A program made the position numbers and the translations under genes. From positions 7,941,130 to 8,005,129 of the forward strand of contig NC_079412.1 in assembly GCF_026213295.1 (NCBI RefSeq): 64,000 bases of DNA, given 5' to 3'. Positions 8,853-20,022 of this stretch are shown one piece after another. Position 1 is the stretch's first letter; each line of letters opens with the position of its first letter. The notes under the pieces were generated by a model that was not told the DNA's origin, did not search any database, and saw nothing but the letters and a program-made list of their open reading frames with translations. The stretch comes from Gadus chalcogrammus (lineage: Eukaryota; Chordata; Actinopteri; Gadiformes; Gadidae).

Positions 8853-11065
8853 TAACAAATAATACCCAATTGTATTTATACTGGTACCACCATATGTTGA
8901 ATAAAGTAATGGTGCTGCAATAATGTTTTGGTTGGGGGGGGGGCGGGGGGGATTCGGAAAGATGAGTTTTAGTATAGTGACAACTTTTATTCAATGATTT
9001 GTATGAATATTCTTCAAAATTGCTGAAGAATGTCCAATATTTTTCAAAAGCCAGATCATCAGAGCTGCCTCATGGGATATGGAACGCGCGGACAGAAGGC
9101 TGGGCTCAGTTTCCATGAGAAACCGGCACGTTGGTTGCTTTTAAATAACAACAGAGGAACACATGTTGGACATCATTTCGTACATAGGCTATTTCCAATC
9201 TTAAAAAGTGGACAATATCTTCAAATGACAATCATTTAACTCTAATCCGAGCCGCGCTGACTCTGTCCGTGGTGCTTAAAGTGTGGTATGGCTAATGGTC
9301 TCGTCAACCATCTCTGTATCAATTTGAATGCTTTATCATTTGCCGGTTTTTCCATTTTTCCAGTCTTGTGTTTCTGACTAAACTGATTTTCAGGGCGATA
9401 TGTAGGCTACAAAGTTTGAAACATTCATTTCACAGTCTAACAGTGTGAAAAATAAGACGGCAGGGTACACCGTGACCAGTCTCCATGCGCCCCACGTGTT
9501 CCTTCAAACCGGCCCTTTAACACGTGGGACGTGGGGACTGTCCACAACGTACCCCGCACAATATACCAAAGATTAACGAATTGTATTTATACTGGTACCA
9601 CCCGAATGTTGAATAAAGTAATGGTGCCGCAATTATTTTTTTGGAGGTGGGGGGCGGGGCGGACTCGGAAAGATGAGACGCCTTTTAGTATAGTGACAAC
9701 TTTTATCAAATGATTTGTATTACTATTCTTTCAAAATTGCAGAAGAATGTCCAATATTTTTCAAAAGCCAGATCATCAGAGCTGCCTCATGGGATATGGA
9801 ACGCGCGGACAGAAGGCTGGGCTCAGTTTCTATGAGAATAGAACAGAATATAATAGAAAGTTTCTATTCTGCACAGTAAAGACCACAAACAGACAACAAA
9901 CATCAGTGCAGATCTGAGTTCAGTATGGTGACGGCTTTGGGAAAGAAGCTGTTCCTGAGTATTTGTTCTGACATATGGACCTGAAGCGCCTGCCAGAGGG
10001 CAACAGGTTGAAGAGATGGTAGCCGGGGTGGGTGGTGTCCTTCAGGATGCCTCTGGCAGGATGCCACTTTGCTTGCTTTTAAATAACAACAGAGGAACAC
10101 ATGTTGGAAATCATTTCGTACATGTAGGCTATTTCCAATCTTAAAAAGTGGACAATATCTTCAAATGACAATCATTTAACTCTAATCCGAGCCGCGCTGA
10201 CTCTGTCCGTGGTGCTTAAAGTGTGGTAGGCTAATGGTCTCGTCAACCATCTCTGTCCATCATCTCAGTATCAATTTGAATGCTTTATCATTTGCCGGTT
10301 TTTCCGCTTTTCCAGTCTTGTGTTTCTGACTAAATGGATTTTCAGGGCGATATAGGCTACAAAGTTTAAAACATTAATTTCACAGTCTAAAAAATAAGAT
10401 GGCAAGGTACACCGTGACCAGGCTCCATGCGCCCCACGTGTTCCTTCAATCCGGCCCTTTAACACGTGGGACGTGGAGACTGTCCACAACGTACCCCGCA
10501 CAATATAGCAAATAATACCGAATTGTATTTATACTGGTACCACCCTATGTTGAATAAAGTAATGGTGCCGCAATAATGTTTTGGTTGGTGGGGGGCGAGG
10601 GGGATTCGGAAAGATGAGTTTTAGTATAGTGACAACTTTTATTCAATGATTTGTATGAATATTCTTTCAAAATTGCTGAAGAATGTCCAATATTTTGGAC
10701 AGAAGCGGACAGAAGGCTGGGCTCAGTTTCCATGAGAAACCGGCACGTTAGTTGCTTTTAAATAACAACAGAGGAACACATGTTGGACATCATTTCGTGC
10801 ATGTAGGATATTTCCAATCTTGAAAAGTGGACAATATCTTCAAATGACAATCATTTAACACTAATCCGAGCCGCGCTGACTCTGTCCGTGATGCTTAAAG
10901 TGTAGTAGGCTAATGGTCTCTTCAATCATCTCTCTGTCCATCACCTCAGTATCAATTTGAATACTTTATCATTTGCCGGTTTTTCCCTTTTTTCAGTCTT
11001 GTGTTTCTGACTAAATAGATTTTCAGGGCGATATGTAGGCTACAAAGTTTAAAACATTAATTTCA
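8853..11065. repeat. 711-bp tandem repeat, about 2.8 copies
   Basis: The landmark ATTGTATTTATACTGGTACC starts at 8869, 9580 and 10522. The first spacing is 711 bp. The second is 942 bp but contains a LINE insertion of about 231 bp net, again giving 711. Other landmarks repeat in the same order: the G-rich block after AATAATGTTTTGG, AAAGATGAG, GGCTGGGCTCAGTTTC, CCCCACGTGTTCCTTCAA and CGTACCCCGCACAATATA. Copy 3 stops at 11065. No open frame is conserved. It could be local satellite DNA or part of a larger transposon. Confidence 0.85.
9836..10070 (-). mobile_element. LINE fragment (3' end of ORF2) inside tandem copy 2
   Basis: On the minus strand it reads HPGYHLFNLLPSGRRFRS and, after a one-base shift, LRNSFFPKAVTILNS and a stop. 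This is the C-terminal signature of fish L2-like LINE reverse transcriptases. Compared with copies 1 and 3, it replaces about 15 bases of the 711-bp unit. A second fragment of the same LINE type lies at 14915-15885. Confidence 0.65.
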
Positions 11066-11679
11066 ATGAGTGGAGCTGAATGGGGAGGTGAAACTTTTTT
11101 AATAAAATTGACAGACAATTTAGGCAATTTAAAGTAATCCAAACTAATAGGACGGTTTGACAATGAAAATAATCGATCCAACATGAAAATAATGTGTTTA
11201 CAGTTGGCTACCCCGACCAACCAAGAATTATGACCCGTAATCAATCCAACAACGTGGTTACAGAAAAAAGTGTACAAATGTGCGGGTTTAAGTCTGTGAA
11301 CCTTGACCGTTGTAACGAAGAGACTGAAGATCTACAGTACATGGACACCTTCTCCCTGCATCCTCAAGACAGCAGTGGCGCAAGTTCAAAGAAAACACCT
11401 GCCCAATCACATCATGGCATGGTCAGTGGAGGGTAGCTGGCCCTTCTTTTGCCAGAAGAAAAAAGACTTATATCAGAGTGTAACAGCCGTACATACCTGA
11501 TACACTGTTTACCGTAGCAATGCTCGTATGGTTCTTCTATTTTAAAAGGACACCAGGGTTTAACCTCATTCTATTTGAGGTAGTGCTTCTTATTTACTAT
11601 TTAGGTGTATATATCAAGGATTTACATTGTCTTTGCAAAACAGCCCTAAAAGGAGAATTATAACTACATAAATAGTTAC
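11066..11679. other. Spacer left of the integrase/Ulp1 gene
   Basis: Frames of up to 80 codons (for example 11194-11436 +) show no recognisable motif. One or more 3' exons and the end of the integrase/Ulp1 element should lie here, but I could not locate a stop or an end. Confidence 0.3.
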
Positions 11680-12052
11680 CAGTATTCTCAAGGAGAGCAG
11701 TTGCGATTGCCCTTCGCATTTCCTCTACACCTTTTCTTGATGTATCAAATTTGCATGTTTCATCTTTAAGGATACATTCAGCAAACTGGAAAAAAGCACA
11801 AGTTAAGACGAATGAATATTTTGATCTAAATGTGACAAATTACTGTCATGTTACCATTAAGAATGACACTTGCTTTGGACATTGTCACTGACAGACAATG
11901 TGTTAATGTTATTTAAATCATAGTTGTCCCATCCCCTAACACTTACTTTCAATACAAAGGGCCCACAAGAAGTACTGTCAGTCTGACGAGGGTGTGGGAC
12001 TGTGTCGCATCCCCATCTGGACACATTGATCCACCTAAGTCTAATGAAAGCT
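11680..12052 (-). CDS. Ulp1/SENP-type protease, Gln/Cys catalytic exon and following exon
   Basis: Exon 12052-11947 reads FIRLRWINVSRWGCDTV, PHPRQTDSTSCGPFVLK and then AAA|GTAAGTG. Q-T-D-S-x-S-C-G carries the oxyanion Gln and the nucleophilic Cys of C48 proteases. The next exon (TTTTTTCCAG|TTTGC at 11785) reads FAECILKDETCKFDTSRKG, MRRAIATALLENT and ends at ACTG|GTAACT. Both exons are open. The phase from the exon at 18969 does not join cleanly, which fits decay after the hAT insertion. Confidence 0.75.
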
Positions 12053-12674
12053 CTGAAATATATGAAAAGTAACTCTAGTGGATTGCTATACACTGTATGA
12101 ATGTCCAGTAGCGGTTCCTGGCCGAGCTCACCAGGGAGGCAAACATGAACACGCATTCATGAACGCGCGCAGTGCACCCGCACATGCATGTCTTTTCTAA
12201 AGCGTAGGCCTACACAACTTTAAAAAAAACATACTCGCGTGACGCGTCGTTTGGAGGCGCCGTTAGAGAGGATAATAACTAAAATAAACTAGACACTTAA
12301 CAGTATCAGCAGAGTGCAATGCTTCTAAACGTTTAATCAAACGTGCAGAGTGCAGACAAAGTTCAACTTCATAAAGTTAAGTTAATTCATGGTGCGTGCT
12401 GCTTAAATGTAATGCATGGCAGCGTACAGGGTCAACGACACGTATCTTCCAATCATATAAATATAATATTGTGGAAATTGCATTAAATGGATAGAGATAA
12501 TTCCGCACGTTGGGCACACAAATGCGTGACTCGTTTATTTAGTTAGAAAATCAAAACATTAAACTAACATTTAATTAGACAGCGATCCCTGAACAACCAA
12601 GACAGAGTAAACTAAATGCATACAATAGTGTAGATTATATTAAGTTCTCCTCCGGATTGTACTTTCTTAATGTT

Positions 12675-13060
12675 CCCATTGTTACGTATTTTAAGCAAAT
12701 AGGCTGCCCCCACATAGCCACTAGGAAGCAAGATCGAACACACAAGCTGCTTTACCCTCACATAGCCACTAGGAAGCAGGATCAAACACATAAGCTGCAA
12801 TAACCACTCCAGCCACAGATGGCAGCACCTTTAGACAGGTGAGGAGGGCGGCGCCATTACGTCACACCGGCCACGCCCACTTGACCATATCACAGCGCGG
12901 AGTTCAGATTGAGACCAGAGAGTTGATAGGCAGACCCGCGGAGAGACTCGGGCCTAAGCCCGGGTCTCGAAGTAGTTCCCGGTATTTCTCTCACACGCGT
13001 TAGATACAATTCCCTCCCTTTTGCTTCATAGTTACCATACCGAAATAGGCTTACTTTAAA
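12675..13060 (+). repeat. LTR-like interspersed repeat, copy 3
   Basis: TGTTACGTATTTTAAGC at about 12679 starts a block with two ACATAGCCACTAGGAAGCA units, then CCCTCCCTTTTGCTTCATAG (about 13012) and ATACCGAAA. It shares order and motifs with 2350-2705 and the inverse of 3425-3795. The AATAAAG part is missing here, so it is 3'-truncated. Confidence 0.4.
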
Positions 13061-14208
13061 GGTTGGGTACGCGATTTGCGAAACGCCAGCAGATTTTGAA
13101 AATACACAACTCAAATGGTCCTACCCCCTCTCCTTCAACGCTGACTCTGACTCCACCCATTCCAAGTACCTGGACGCGCAATCATGCACGAGCGCGAACA
13201 GAGATGCACGAGAGCGAGCCAGGCTAGCGTAGGTTTTCGTTTAACAACATGGCACTACATTCAGCTGTAAATTGCACCCAGTACCGCGGGAAGTAGGGGT
13301 TTTGGGGGTGCTGCAACACCCCCTGTCCGAGGCCCTGTCTTATCACAGAAAACGATCATTTCTAAAAACTCCGGCCAAAGTGGAGATTTCTGAAAACGCC
13401 GGTTATGTGTTGTCGTATCAACGGGGAGAAACGGGATTTTAGGTTCTGAAGCGTCACATTATGCACCAGGAAATGCTTAACGTCATGTGAGCGTCCGCTG
13501 TACCGTATTGGTCCGAATATAAACACAAACCCCATTGTAATACGACCTATATTTGGAAAAAAGATTTGAAGACCAGATCTTGATTTCATGAATAAATAAA
13601 TTGTATTAATTGAAATAATATACGAAAATAAAAAGGCATAGAATAAAACACTGCATTGCCACTAAACAGTAGTGCAAATAGGCCGTACTGATGTGTACAC
13701 CAAAGACTTCCTGACACTCCTCTGCCCCGCTGTGTTCGCTCTGGCTGTGGTCGCTCCGAACTGTTTCGGCCCGTGGCAAAGCGAGTCATCCTCGCTGCTG
13801 TCCAAGGCATGTTGAGACGCAGCATTTATTTAATGCTCATATGTCCTAGTGCTGAAAAAAGGTTATATGAAAAAGTGTGAGGGTAGCGGTGGTGCGCTAA
13901 ACTTGTTCTGTGAGCAGCTGGATGTGAACCATGGTGTGAAGGAAGTGAACACAACGATCGATTTTCAACTGTGCGCGCATGCACTGGTGTAATTGAGCTG
14001 CGCTGCTATATATCTTTTTTTATCAATGTGACGAGTTGCGAGTCTAGTGCAGGCCGGGTTTTTTTTCCCAGCACCCCCTGCTGAGAATACGTTCTCGCGG
14101 CTATGGTTGCACCAGATGTTATAAACATTAAACGGTCACATAAATCATTACTATTTTTAGAAAATGTATGTTTGTTTCATATAATTGTATTGGAAGTCCT
14201 GGTTTTCA
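13061..14208. other. Non-coding hAT interior, unclassified repeats
   Basis: About 13340-13570 resembles a MITE fragment (GAAAACGCCGG..., ACGTCATGTGAGCG). Similar G/C-rich words GGGGGTGCTGCAACACCCCCTG (13303-13324, self-complementary) and CAGCACCCCCTGC (14080) suggest ends of another non-autonomous element. No gene was recognised. Confidence 0.35.
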
Positions 14209-14541
14209 CTAGGGTTGCCGCGGTATGGACATTTTCACACCGAGTAATACACTCGTCTCAACACCGGTATTACCGAGTATAAACGGTATAAACTTTGAAA
14301 CTAGGTCAACCGCCGCACAAGCATCGGTTTTTAGACCCTTCTCGTCCTTCAGTTGCCGCAAACGTTCAAAAGCAGCGCCTAGGATTATTCTTGATTTCAG
14401 TTTTTCTCTTTCAGCGTTTTTATTATCAATTACTCTCTGAAAAAGAGTTTTCCTTCTCTTTGCTGGTGGTGGTGGTGGTGGTGGTGGTGGTGGGAATGGT
14501 GGTGGGAATGGTGGTGGGAATGGTGGCGTCTTGTCTGCCAT
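14209..14541 (-). CDS. Hypothetical protein with polyproline start and basic helix
   Basis: A 110-codon frame starts MADKTPPFPPPFPPP, with a polyproline tract encoded by a (TGG)n-type repeat. It continues AKRRKTLFQRVIDNKNAERE, IILGAAFERLRQLKDEKGLK, TDACAAVDLV. The part R-x-I-x-x-G-x-A-F-x-R-x-R-x-L-x-x-x-K-G-x-K-T-D-A resembles a short motif I associate with uncharacterised fish proteins, probably transposon-linked. Function unknown. The ATG context and intact frame make it more than a shadow, but it may be a repeat-borne remnant. Confidence 0.35.
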   Translation of the reverse strand: MADKTPPFPPPFPPPFPPPPPPPPPPAKRRKTLFQRVIDNKNAEREKLKSRIILGAAFERLRQLKDEKGLKTDACAAVDLVSKFIPFILGNTGVETSVLLGVKMSIPRQP

Positions 14542-14914
14542 GGAAATTGTCTTCTACTGCTAGGTCCAAATGTGGATTAACTAGTTCCAGTAGATACCGC
14601 AGGATAACAACAAACAGGAGCTTGCTCTGGGTCACGAGCTCTGGGTCACGAGTACTGCACGAAGGGGTCGGGCGCGGGGGAGGGGGGAGGGGGAGTGCAG
14701 TACGACCGTTTGATTGACGTACTTACTGTCCAATGAAACTCGGTGGCAATGGAAATGATTGGCTGGAGTTTTTCGAGCCCTGCCCGTTCCACAGATGATT
14801 GACAAGTTTAATTTTCATGTCAGTACTTCTAACTCAGTGGCTGTAAGCGGGTTATGATAAGGATTTCAAGTAATTTTGCAAAAATGGCCAAAAAAGCGAA
14901 TCACCTACGCAACC

Positions 14915-15885
14915 TTTAAGTCTAGTTGTTCTGGCTTTCATGCTCCTGTAGCGTCTGCCAGATGGTAGCAGGGTGAACAGTGTGTGCTGGGGGTGTGTAG
15001 TGTGTTACGCACCTGGCCTAGGGGCGCCAGGCTACACAACAAAAACACGGGAGACAACAGTTTCCCAATCAAAATAAGTATTTTAATCAAACCAAACCAA
15101 TCCAAGTGCTCACATTATAATAAAAGTATGGGATGTGGAAGTCAGTATGTCCGTAGTGTGGAGTGTATATGCATGAGTGGATTATAGGTGTGTGTGTTGT
15201 TTCAACATAAGTGTTGAAAGGTGTGCATGGCTATGGAGCTGAAAAGAACAGCGAGGGAAGGACTGGGGAAGCAGACTCTTATAGGGCGTTGGCACCCGGG
15301 CCCAGGTGCACGCCAATCCCTCCTAATGACCAATTAAGTAGGTCTCTGCTCCCCAGTCCTAGAAACAAATGGAAGGCACAACATACAGGGAACCGTCACA
15401 AGTGTCCTTGGTGATGTTGTGTGCCCTCTTTGTAACCCAGGTGTTTTAAATGTCTTGAAGTGATGGGAAGGCTGCTCCACAGATGTATTGTGCAGTTTTA
15501 ATCACACGTTGGACAGCCTTCCTTTCCTGTACAGTGCAGTTTCCAAACCACACTGTGATGGAGTTGCTCAGGAGGCTCTCCACTGTACACCTGTAGAAGT
15601 TGCTGAGGAGTTTGGATGACAGTCCAAATTGCCTCAGCTTTCTTAAGAAATACAGCCGCTGCTGAGACTTCTTGGCAATGTGCTGGGTGTTGTGAGACCA
15701 GGAGAGGTCCTCGCTGATGTAGGTGCCGAGGAATTTAAAGGTTTTCACCCTCTACCTGAGTCTCGCCGATGTGTAATGGACTGTGCTGGTCACTCCTCTT
15801 CCTTGGGTCAATAATCAACTCCTTAGTCTTCTCTTTGTTTAAGGAGAGATTATTTGTGTGGCACTCTGACATCCTCATATCCTAA
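14915..15885 (-). mobile_element. L2-like LINE ORF2 C-terminal fragment, split by an LTR-like insertion
   Basis: Minus-strand reading from 15885 gives NNLSLNKEKTKELIIDPR, then FKFLGTYISEDLSWSHNTQ, QQRLYFLRKLRQFGLSSKLL, FYRCTVESLLSNSITVWFGN and FPSLQDI. Beyond the insertion at 15003-15400 it reads HPQHTLFTLLPSGRRYRSMK. These are the post-catalytic and C-terminal parts of an L2/Maui-type reverse transcriptase. The catalytic region is absent, and there is a frame break near 15745. It lies inside the hAT element. Confidence 0.75.
15003..15400. mobile_element. 398-bp LTR-like (or Ginger-type MITE) insertion with AGTG duplication
   Basis: TGTTACGCACC starts at 15003 and CCGTCACA ends at 15400. AGTG occurs at 14999-15002 and at 15401-15404, so the insertion interrupts the flanking LINE with a 4-bp duplication. 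Ends TGT(T/G)ACG are weakly inverted. A solo LTR is most likely. Short inverted TGT.AC ends with a 4-bp duplication would also fit a non-autonomous Ginger element. Confidence 0.65.
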
Positions 15886-16602
15886 GAATCGATTCTTCTA
15901 TTCATGAAGAATCGTTCGCACACATTCCCTTTCTCATTCACATATCTAACCGTACGTCCACACCAGGGGCGGTCGCTCATGACATTGACGTACAATTCAA
16001 TTATGCAGACGCATTTAAAGGAGCTGTATGCTTTTAGTACAGACAGCCATATCAAAGAGTGAACTCTCCCATACACTTTGGCCATATTGCCGAGACAGTT
16101 TTGCTTGTTGGATAAAGTGCTTCAACAACAAGTAGGACAGTGATTCCCCCCAATATAAAAAACCCTCCTATAATGTAGGCTAATTACAACCGAGAACAAA
16201 AAACCCTGCGTGCTGTAGTAGGCTAGTTCAAATATGTTTCACTGATCTGCATCTGCAAATCATGATCCGCACTCAGGACAAATAGACATTGGCGCACATG
16301 GCTAATTTGCATACGTGCACAGGACTGGTTGGCTCCGCAAGGCAAATAATGGAACATAGCTATCTATCTAGGCCTATCTGTCTATCTATCTATCAACGCG
16401 TGTCTAGTTTTAATGTGATGTATTGTGTGTATGTCCAGACTTGGACGCTATGTCAGACTTGTTCTGTGTGGTCTTGTAGGCTACTGTCCTGTGTGGGCCG
16501 AACCACCTAAATGGATTCCCGACGATTTGTGTCGTTTGGTATTAATAAAGACTTGACTAGGCTATATATCTATCTAGACTATTTAATTAACAATTATTCA
16601 CC
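15886..16602. other. Non-coding stretch with TATC microsatellite
   Basis: No gene is visible. A short (TATC)n tract occurs at about 16365-16395. Confidence 0.4.
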
Positions 16603-17790
16603 TTAGGCTCCGTGAATAGAGGGATAAAAGACAAGAGATAAGAGCTGCAACCTGGTCCCCTCATCCCACATGTCAACCTCACGACACTTGGCCTCGTACA
16701 CCATCCTGTACATTTCGAACTTTAGACCCTCTCTAGTCTTAAGAGACAGCTTTTTGAAATCCTCTTGGAGGCTTCGAAAGAATAGTGAGTCAGAGTCCTC
16801 TGGAGGACTCTGACTCACTACTCGATTGCTAACAGCCTCTATAGCTGTGATGAGCCTCTCTGCATCAAGAGCATCACGAGTCTGGTCTCTGCCTCGTCCT
16901 GTCTTTCTCCTGCTCTTTCCTGCTGCCTGCTCCTCGGCCTGTGGTGCTAGCTGGTCAGCGGCCTGTGCTCTCCATGGTGCGTCCTGGTCCTCGACCGGTG
17001 CTCTCCCTGGTGCTGCCTGATTATCTACCGGTGCCTCCTGGTCCTCGACCATTGCTCTCCCTGGTGCTGCCTGATTTGTGTCCTCCTCACTCTCACTCAC
17101 TGGCCCTGCCATGTTGGTCTGGCTATGGCGGTCTTCTATGAATGGATCTATGAAGGCCATTATGCGGGCATACTTCCATGGCTTCCCTCCACCTGCCCCT
17201 GCACCACTCCTCCTCCTTTCCTTTTTCCTATTCTTCCTGTAGGTGTCCCTGAGACCCTTCCATTTCTTGATGCACTCATTAACTATTGAACACAAAACAG
17301 AAAACACAGCTGTCATTATCATTATATATGTCACTTACAGCAATATATTGTTTCACTTCTTATGTCAAATGACTTATTGTAAGTTGCTTTGGATAAAAGC
17401 TAAATGGTCATTTGTCAGCTGTCTATCCTCAATTAAACCGCATTGAAGTGACACGTTTGTTCCGTGCATTATTAATTTGCATTATTATGCGTGCATTATT
17501 CCTTTGCACAACGTATTATTCCTTTGCACAACGTATGTATTTTCGATATTTGAAAACGATATTGTCCCAATCTGAGCAAGGAAGATTAGTATGCTAGGAT
17601 CTCGGTTAGCAGGCATGTATGGCGCCTATTTTACAATAATCTCAAACGTTTCATTAACTCACTCACCAGACCAACCAACCACGCGTGACACCTCCGCCAA
17701 GGCCAGAGCCTTGACGTTTCGATCTCTGAACTGAAAAAGGGTCGTACAACACCGGGTGCCCAGTTACAGCCGCGATTAATACTTCAGCCG
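16603..17790 (-). pseudogene. MADF/BESS DNA-binding protein gene, two exons
   Basis: Exon 1 (about 17790-17667) reads AAVTGHPVLYDPFSVQ and, one frame over, RDRNVKALALAEVSRVVG, ending at GGTCTG|GTGAGT. Exon 2 (17282-16603, after TTCAATAG) reads NECIKKWKGLRDTYRKNRKK, GGGKPWKYARIMAFIDPFI, completing a MADF (Myb/SANT-like) domain. Then follow an Ala/Pro/Gln-rich repeated linker (QAAPGRA units) and a BESS motif DSLFFRSLQEDFKKLSLKTR before the stop. MADF-BESS proteins bind DNA and self-associate. In fish they often accompany Harbinger transposases. One indel in exon 1 and its position inside the hAT element suggest a transposon-borne remnant. Confidence 0.7.
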
Positions 17791-17793
17791 ACT

Positions 17794-18479
17794 TCACCCG
17801 GTGTTCCCTGGGATCCCTGGGGTCCCTTTGAAAACTGTGGCTGATTCTAGATGTTGAGCCAGCACAGGATCTACCTCACAGTAAGACTCCACCAATTCAA
17901 CGTAATTGCCCTTATTAAGGCTATCAGCTGACTCATTGTGCCAACGGAAGGCCTGCTCTTGCTTCCCAAGATATACCACTGAAATAATCATTTTACGTAG
18001 TATCTCCCGATTTCTTCTCACAAGTTCATTGTGGCGCAGGGTAGCGATGCTAGCTGCCTGGCTGAGGGCTTCCTCAATCCGCACAAGTCCAAACAGTTTC
18101 AACTTTAAGTTTGAATTAATGGGCTCTTGGACTTGCCATGTCTCTCCATGGCTCTTTGCAAGTTATTTAAGCCATCAAATCCACTGCTAATCCATGGGTT
18201 AGGTGTAGGTGATTCATCAAACAAAATGCAAGGCCAGCAGAATAATTTCAGATCAGAGCCAGCTAGCCATTCCGTCCGAGCTTAGTTCTCCTTGAAGCTT
18301 CGTGAGCCACCTGCTTTTGTTGTCTGGATCAAGTTCGGTTTCGGTGTTGGTCTTCCAATCTCTTTTATCTTCAGCTGTTGTTCAAACTGTAGCCTCGAAA
18401 ATTTGTGTTCTTGTAGATTTTGAATTATATTCTCCTCCATGTTTATATCGTTAGTCGTTATCTTTGTTAGCCGCGGCAA
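17794..18479 (-). pseudogene. hAT transposase N-terminal part (TTF-type finger, DUF4371-like)
   Basis: It starts MPRLTKITTNDINMEENII and ends its first frame at a TAA (18282-18284) just before ARTEWLAGSDLKLFCWPCIL, the TTF-type zinc-finger region. After another break near 18125 it continues KLFGLVRIEEALSQA, RRNREILRKMIISVVYLGKQ, FRWHNESADSLNKGNYVEL and HLESATVFKGT. E-x-A-x-x-x-A...L-G-K-Q-x-x-A-F-R-x-H-x-E is typical of DUF4371/ZMYM1-like hAT transposases. The RNase H core and dimerisation region are missing, displaced or deleted by later insertions to the left. Confidence 0.75.
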
Positions 18480-18968
18480 CTGACTAGAAAGAACGCTAAT
18501 TTGCTCAGAACATTATTAAAAAAAATGCTGATTTGTGATTGGTTGCAAGGAATAGATGAGACTAGCCTCCCTTCCTATGTTTAACATGGTATAGATGATT
18601 TACCTCGCAACAGTGAAACTGAATTGCGATTGGTTATTTTTTATTCTCAAAGGCGGCAAAAGTGAATTTTGGCCTCTTTGCCTCCGCTCCCTTCAGTGGC
18701 TAGCCCTGGACACAACATGCTGAGAGTAACGTCGGACAGCCTCCGCACTTGCAAAGGCACTTCGCATTTTTTTTTTACATTTTCAACATTTTCATGTAAT
18801 TATTCAGTAATAAACACACATTGCACATAGATAATTTTTGAAAAATTAATATTTTTTAATAATTTGTTTTTGGAAAATCACGAGGAGGCGTTGCCTCCGT
18901 TGCCTCCTCTAAGGAACCGCCACTGTGAACGTCCCAATGGAAAACCAAGAGCAAAATCTCAAGTTTAC

Positions 18969-19854
18969 CTTGTTACCTCCACTGGATTCTTCAAGAGGAT
19001 CGAGGAAGAGAGCCTTTTTTTGTGATGGGATCATAACCTTTATCTTTTTTAATAATAAAGAATAAATTAGCGAGGATCTATGCTACTAAAAGAAACACTG
19101 CAATTCACCTACGCATACACATGGCAACACTGGAATTTTCCATTTACTTTATGGCAAGTAGACTATACTGAATATAAGTATGTAAAATAATAAGTATGCC
19201 GCAAGATTTCACTTAGTGAGTTTCCAGTGGTGGTTCTCGTTGATGATCCCAATGATGTACTTGTACATGTGTGGATCCAGCTAAAATAATAAAAAGTTCC
19301 AATTATTTATGGAGTTCATAACTTTGTACGGACACATCAGTTCAGTATTGGAGCAGGAAAAGCTTTCCCTAACCTTTACTTTCGGTTGTTTTCTTTTCCA
19401 TATGTTGGACATCTTGAATGTGTCGATTGCCATAGCCCTGTCAGTGGACTTCACATTGAAGTCTCGCACCAGTAGATGCATGTAGGCATTCATGACCTGA
19501 AAGAAAGAAGACAAGGAAGATAATCAGTTAGATGAATAAGAAGGCTGTTCAATTACATTGGTTGGTAAAATGTAACACTTGCAATGGAAAAACAAGAGTA
19601 CTAAAATGCTAATGATCCTGACATAATTTAAACTATACTCTAAGTGATACTAGAGTAGTGATGTCAAAATTATGCTCTAACAACATATATAACAACCAGA
19701 AAGTATTTAGTCCTTTACTATGAGCAAGGTCTTACCTCACTTTCAAACTCCTTATCTGGAGCGGTTCTTGTGATGTCGGCAAAGAAGATTTGGTATGGCC
19801 CTATTTTTGAGAGCAGCACATACACATCTGTTCCTTGCCAAGCTTCTTCTACAC
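18969..19854 (-). pseudogene. Ulp1/SENP-type protease, N-terminal and His/Asp exons
   Basis: Four exons: 19854-19736 (GVEEAWQGTDVYVLLSKIGP, FFADITRTAPDKEFESE), 19496-19374 (VMNAYMHLLVRDFNVKSTD, FKMSNIW), 19280-about 19212 (DPHMYKYIIGIINENHHWKL) and 19037-18969 (VMIPSQKKALFLDPLEESS). In C48 proteases the motif ending H-W contains the catalytic His and the L-D-P in the following strand holds the Asp. Both are present. The donor after HHWKL has CTAAGT where GTAAGT is expected, so splicing there is probably lost. The catalytic Gln and Cys lie in the exon at 12052-11947. Confidence 0.75.
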
Positions 19855-20022
19855 CTGCAATATTAAGGTATAATAAATACTGGAAGCATCCACATAATAT
19901 TTAACATGTAGAAAACTATAACATTAGATTATAAATAGCATGAGGTTCATAGAAAATTTGCCAGAATGTATATACATATATATAATCAACTTCAGCAAAT
20001 TCCAAACATGCATTTAACGTAC

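Larger units (their letters stand above)
12106..18925 (-). mobile_element. hAT DNA transposon with 8-bp target duplication
   Basis: CAGTAGCGGTTCCT at 12106 and the inverted CAGTGGCGGTTCCT ending at 18925 are the ends (13 of 14 match). Flanks TGAATGTC (12098-12105) and TGAACGTC (18926-18933) match at 7 of 8 bases, the 8-bp duplication expected of hAT elements. The insertion lies in an intron of the integrase/Ulp1 gene and is therefore younger. It contains a broken DUF4371-type transposase near its right end and later insertions (LTR-like repeat, LINE with LTR, MADF gene). Confidence 0.85.
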
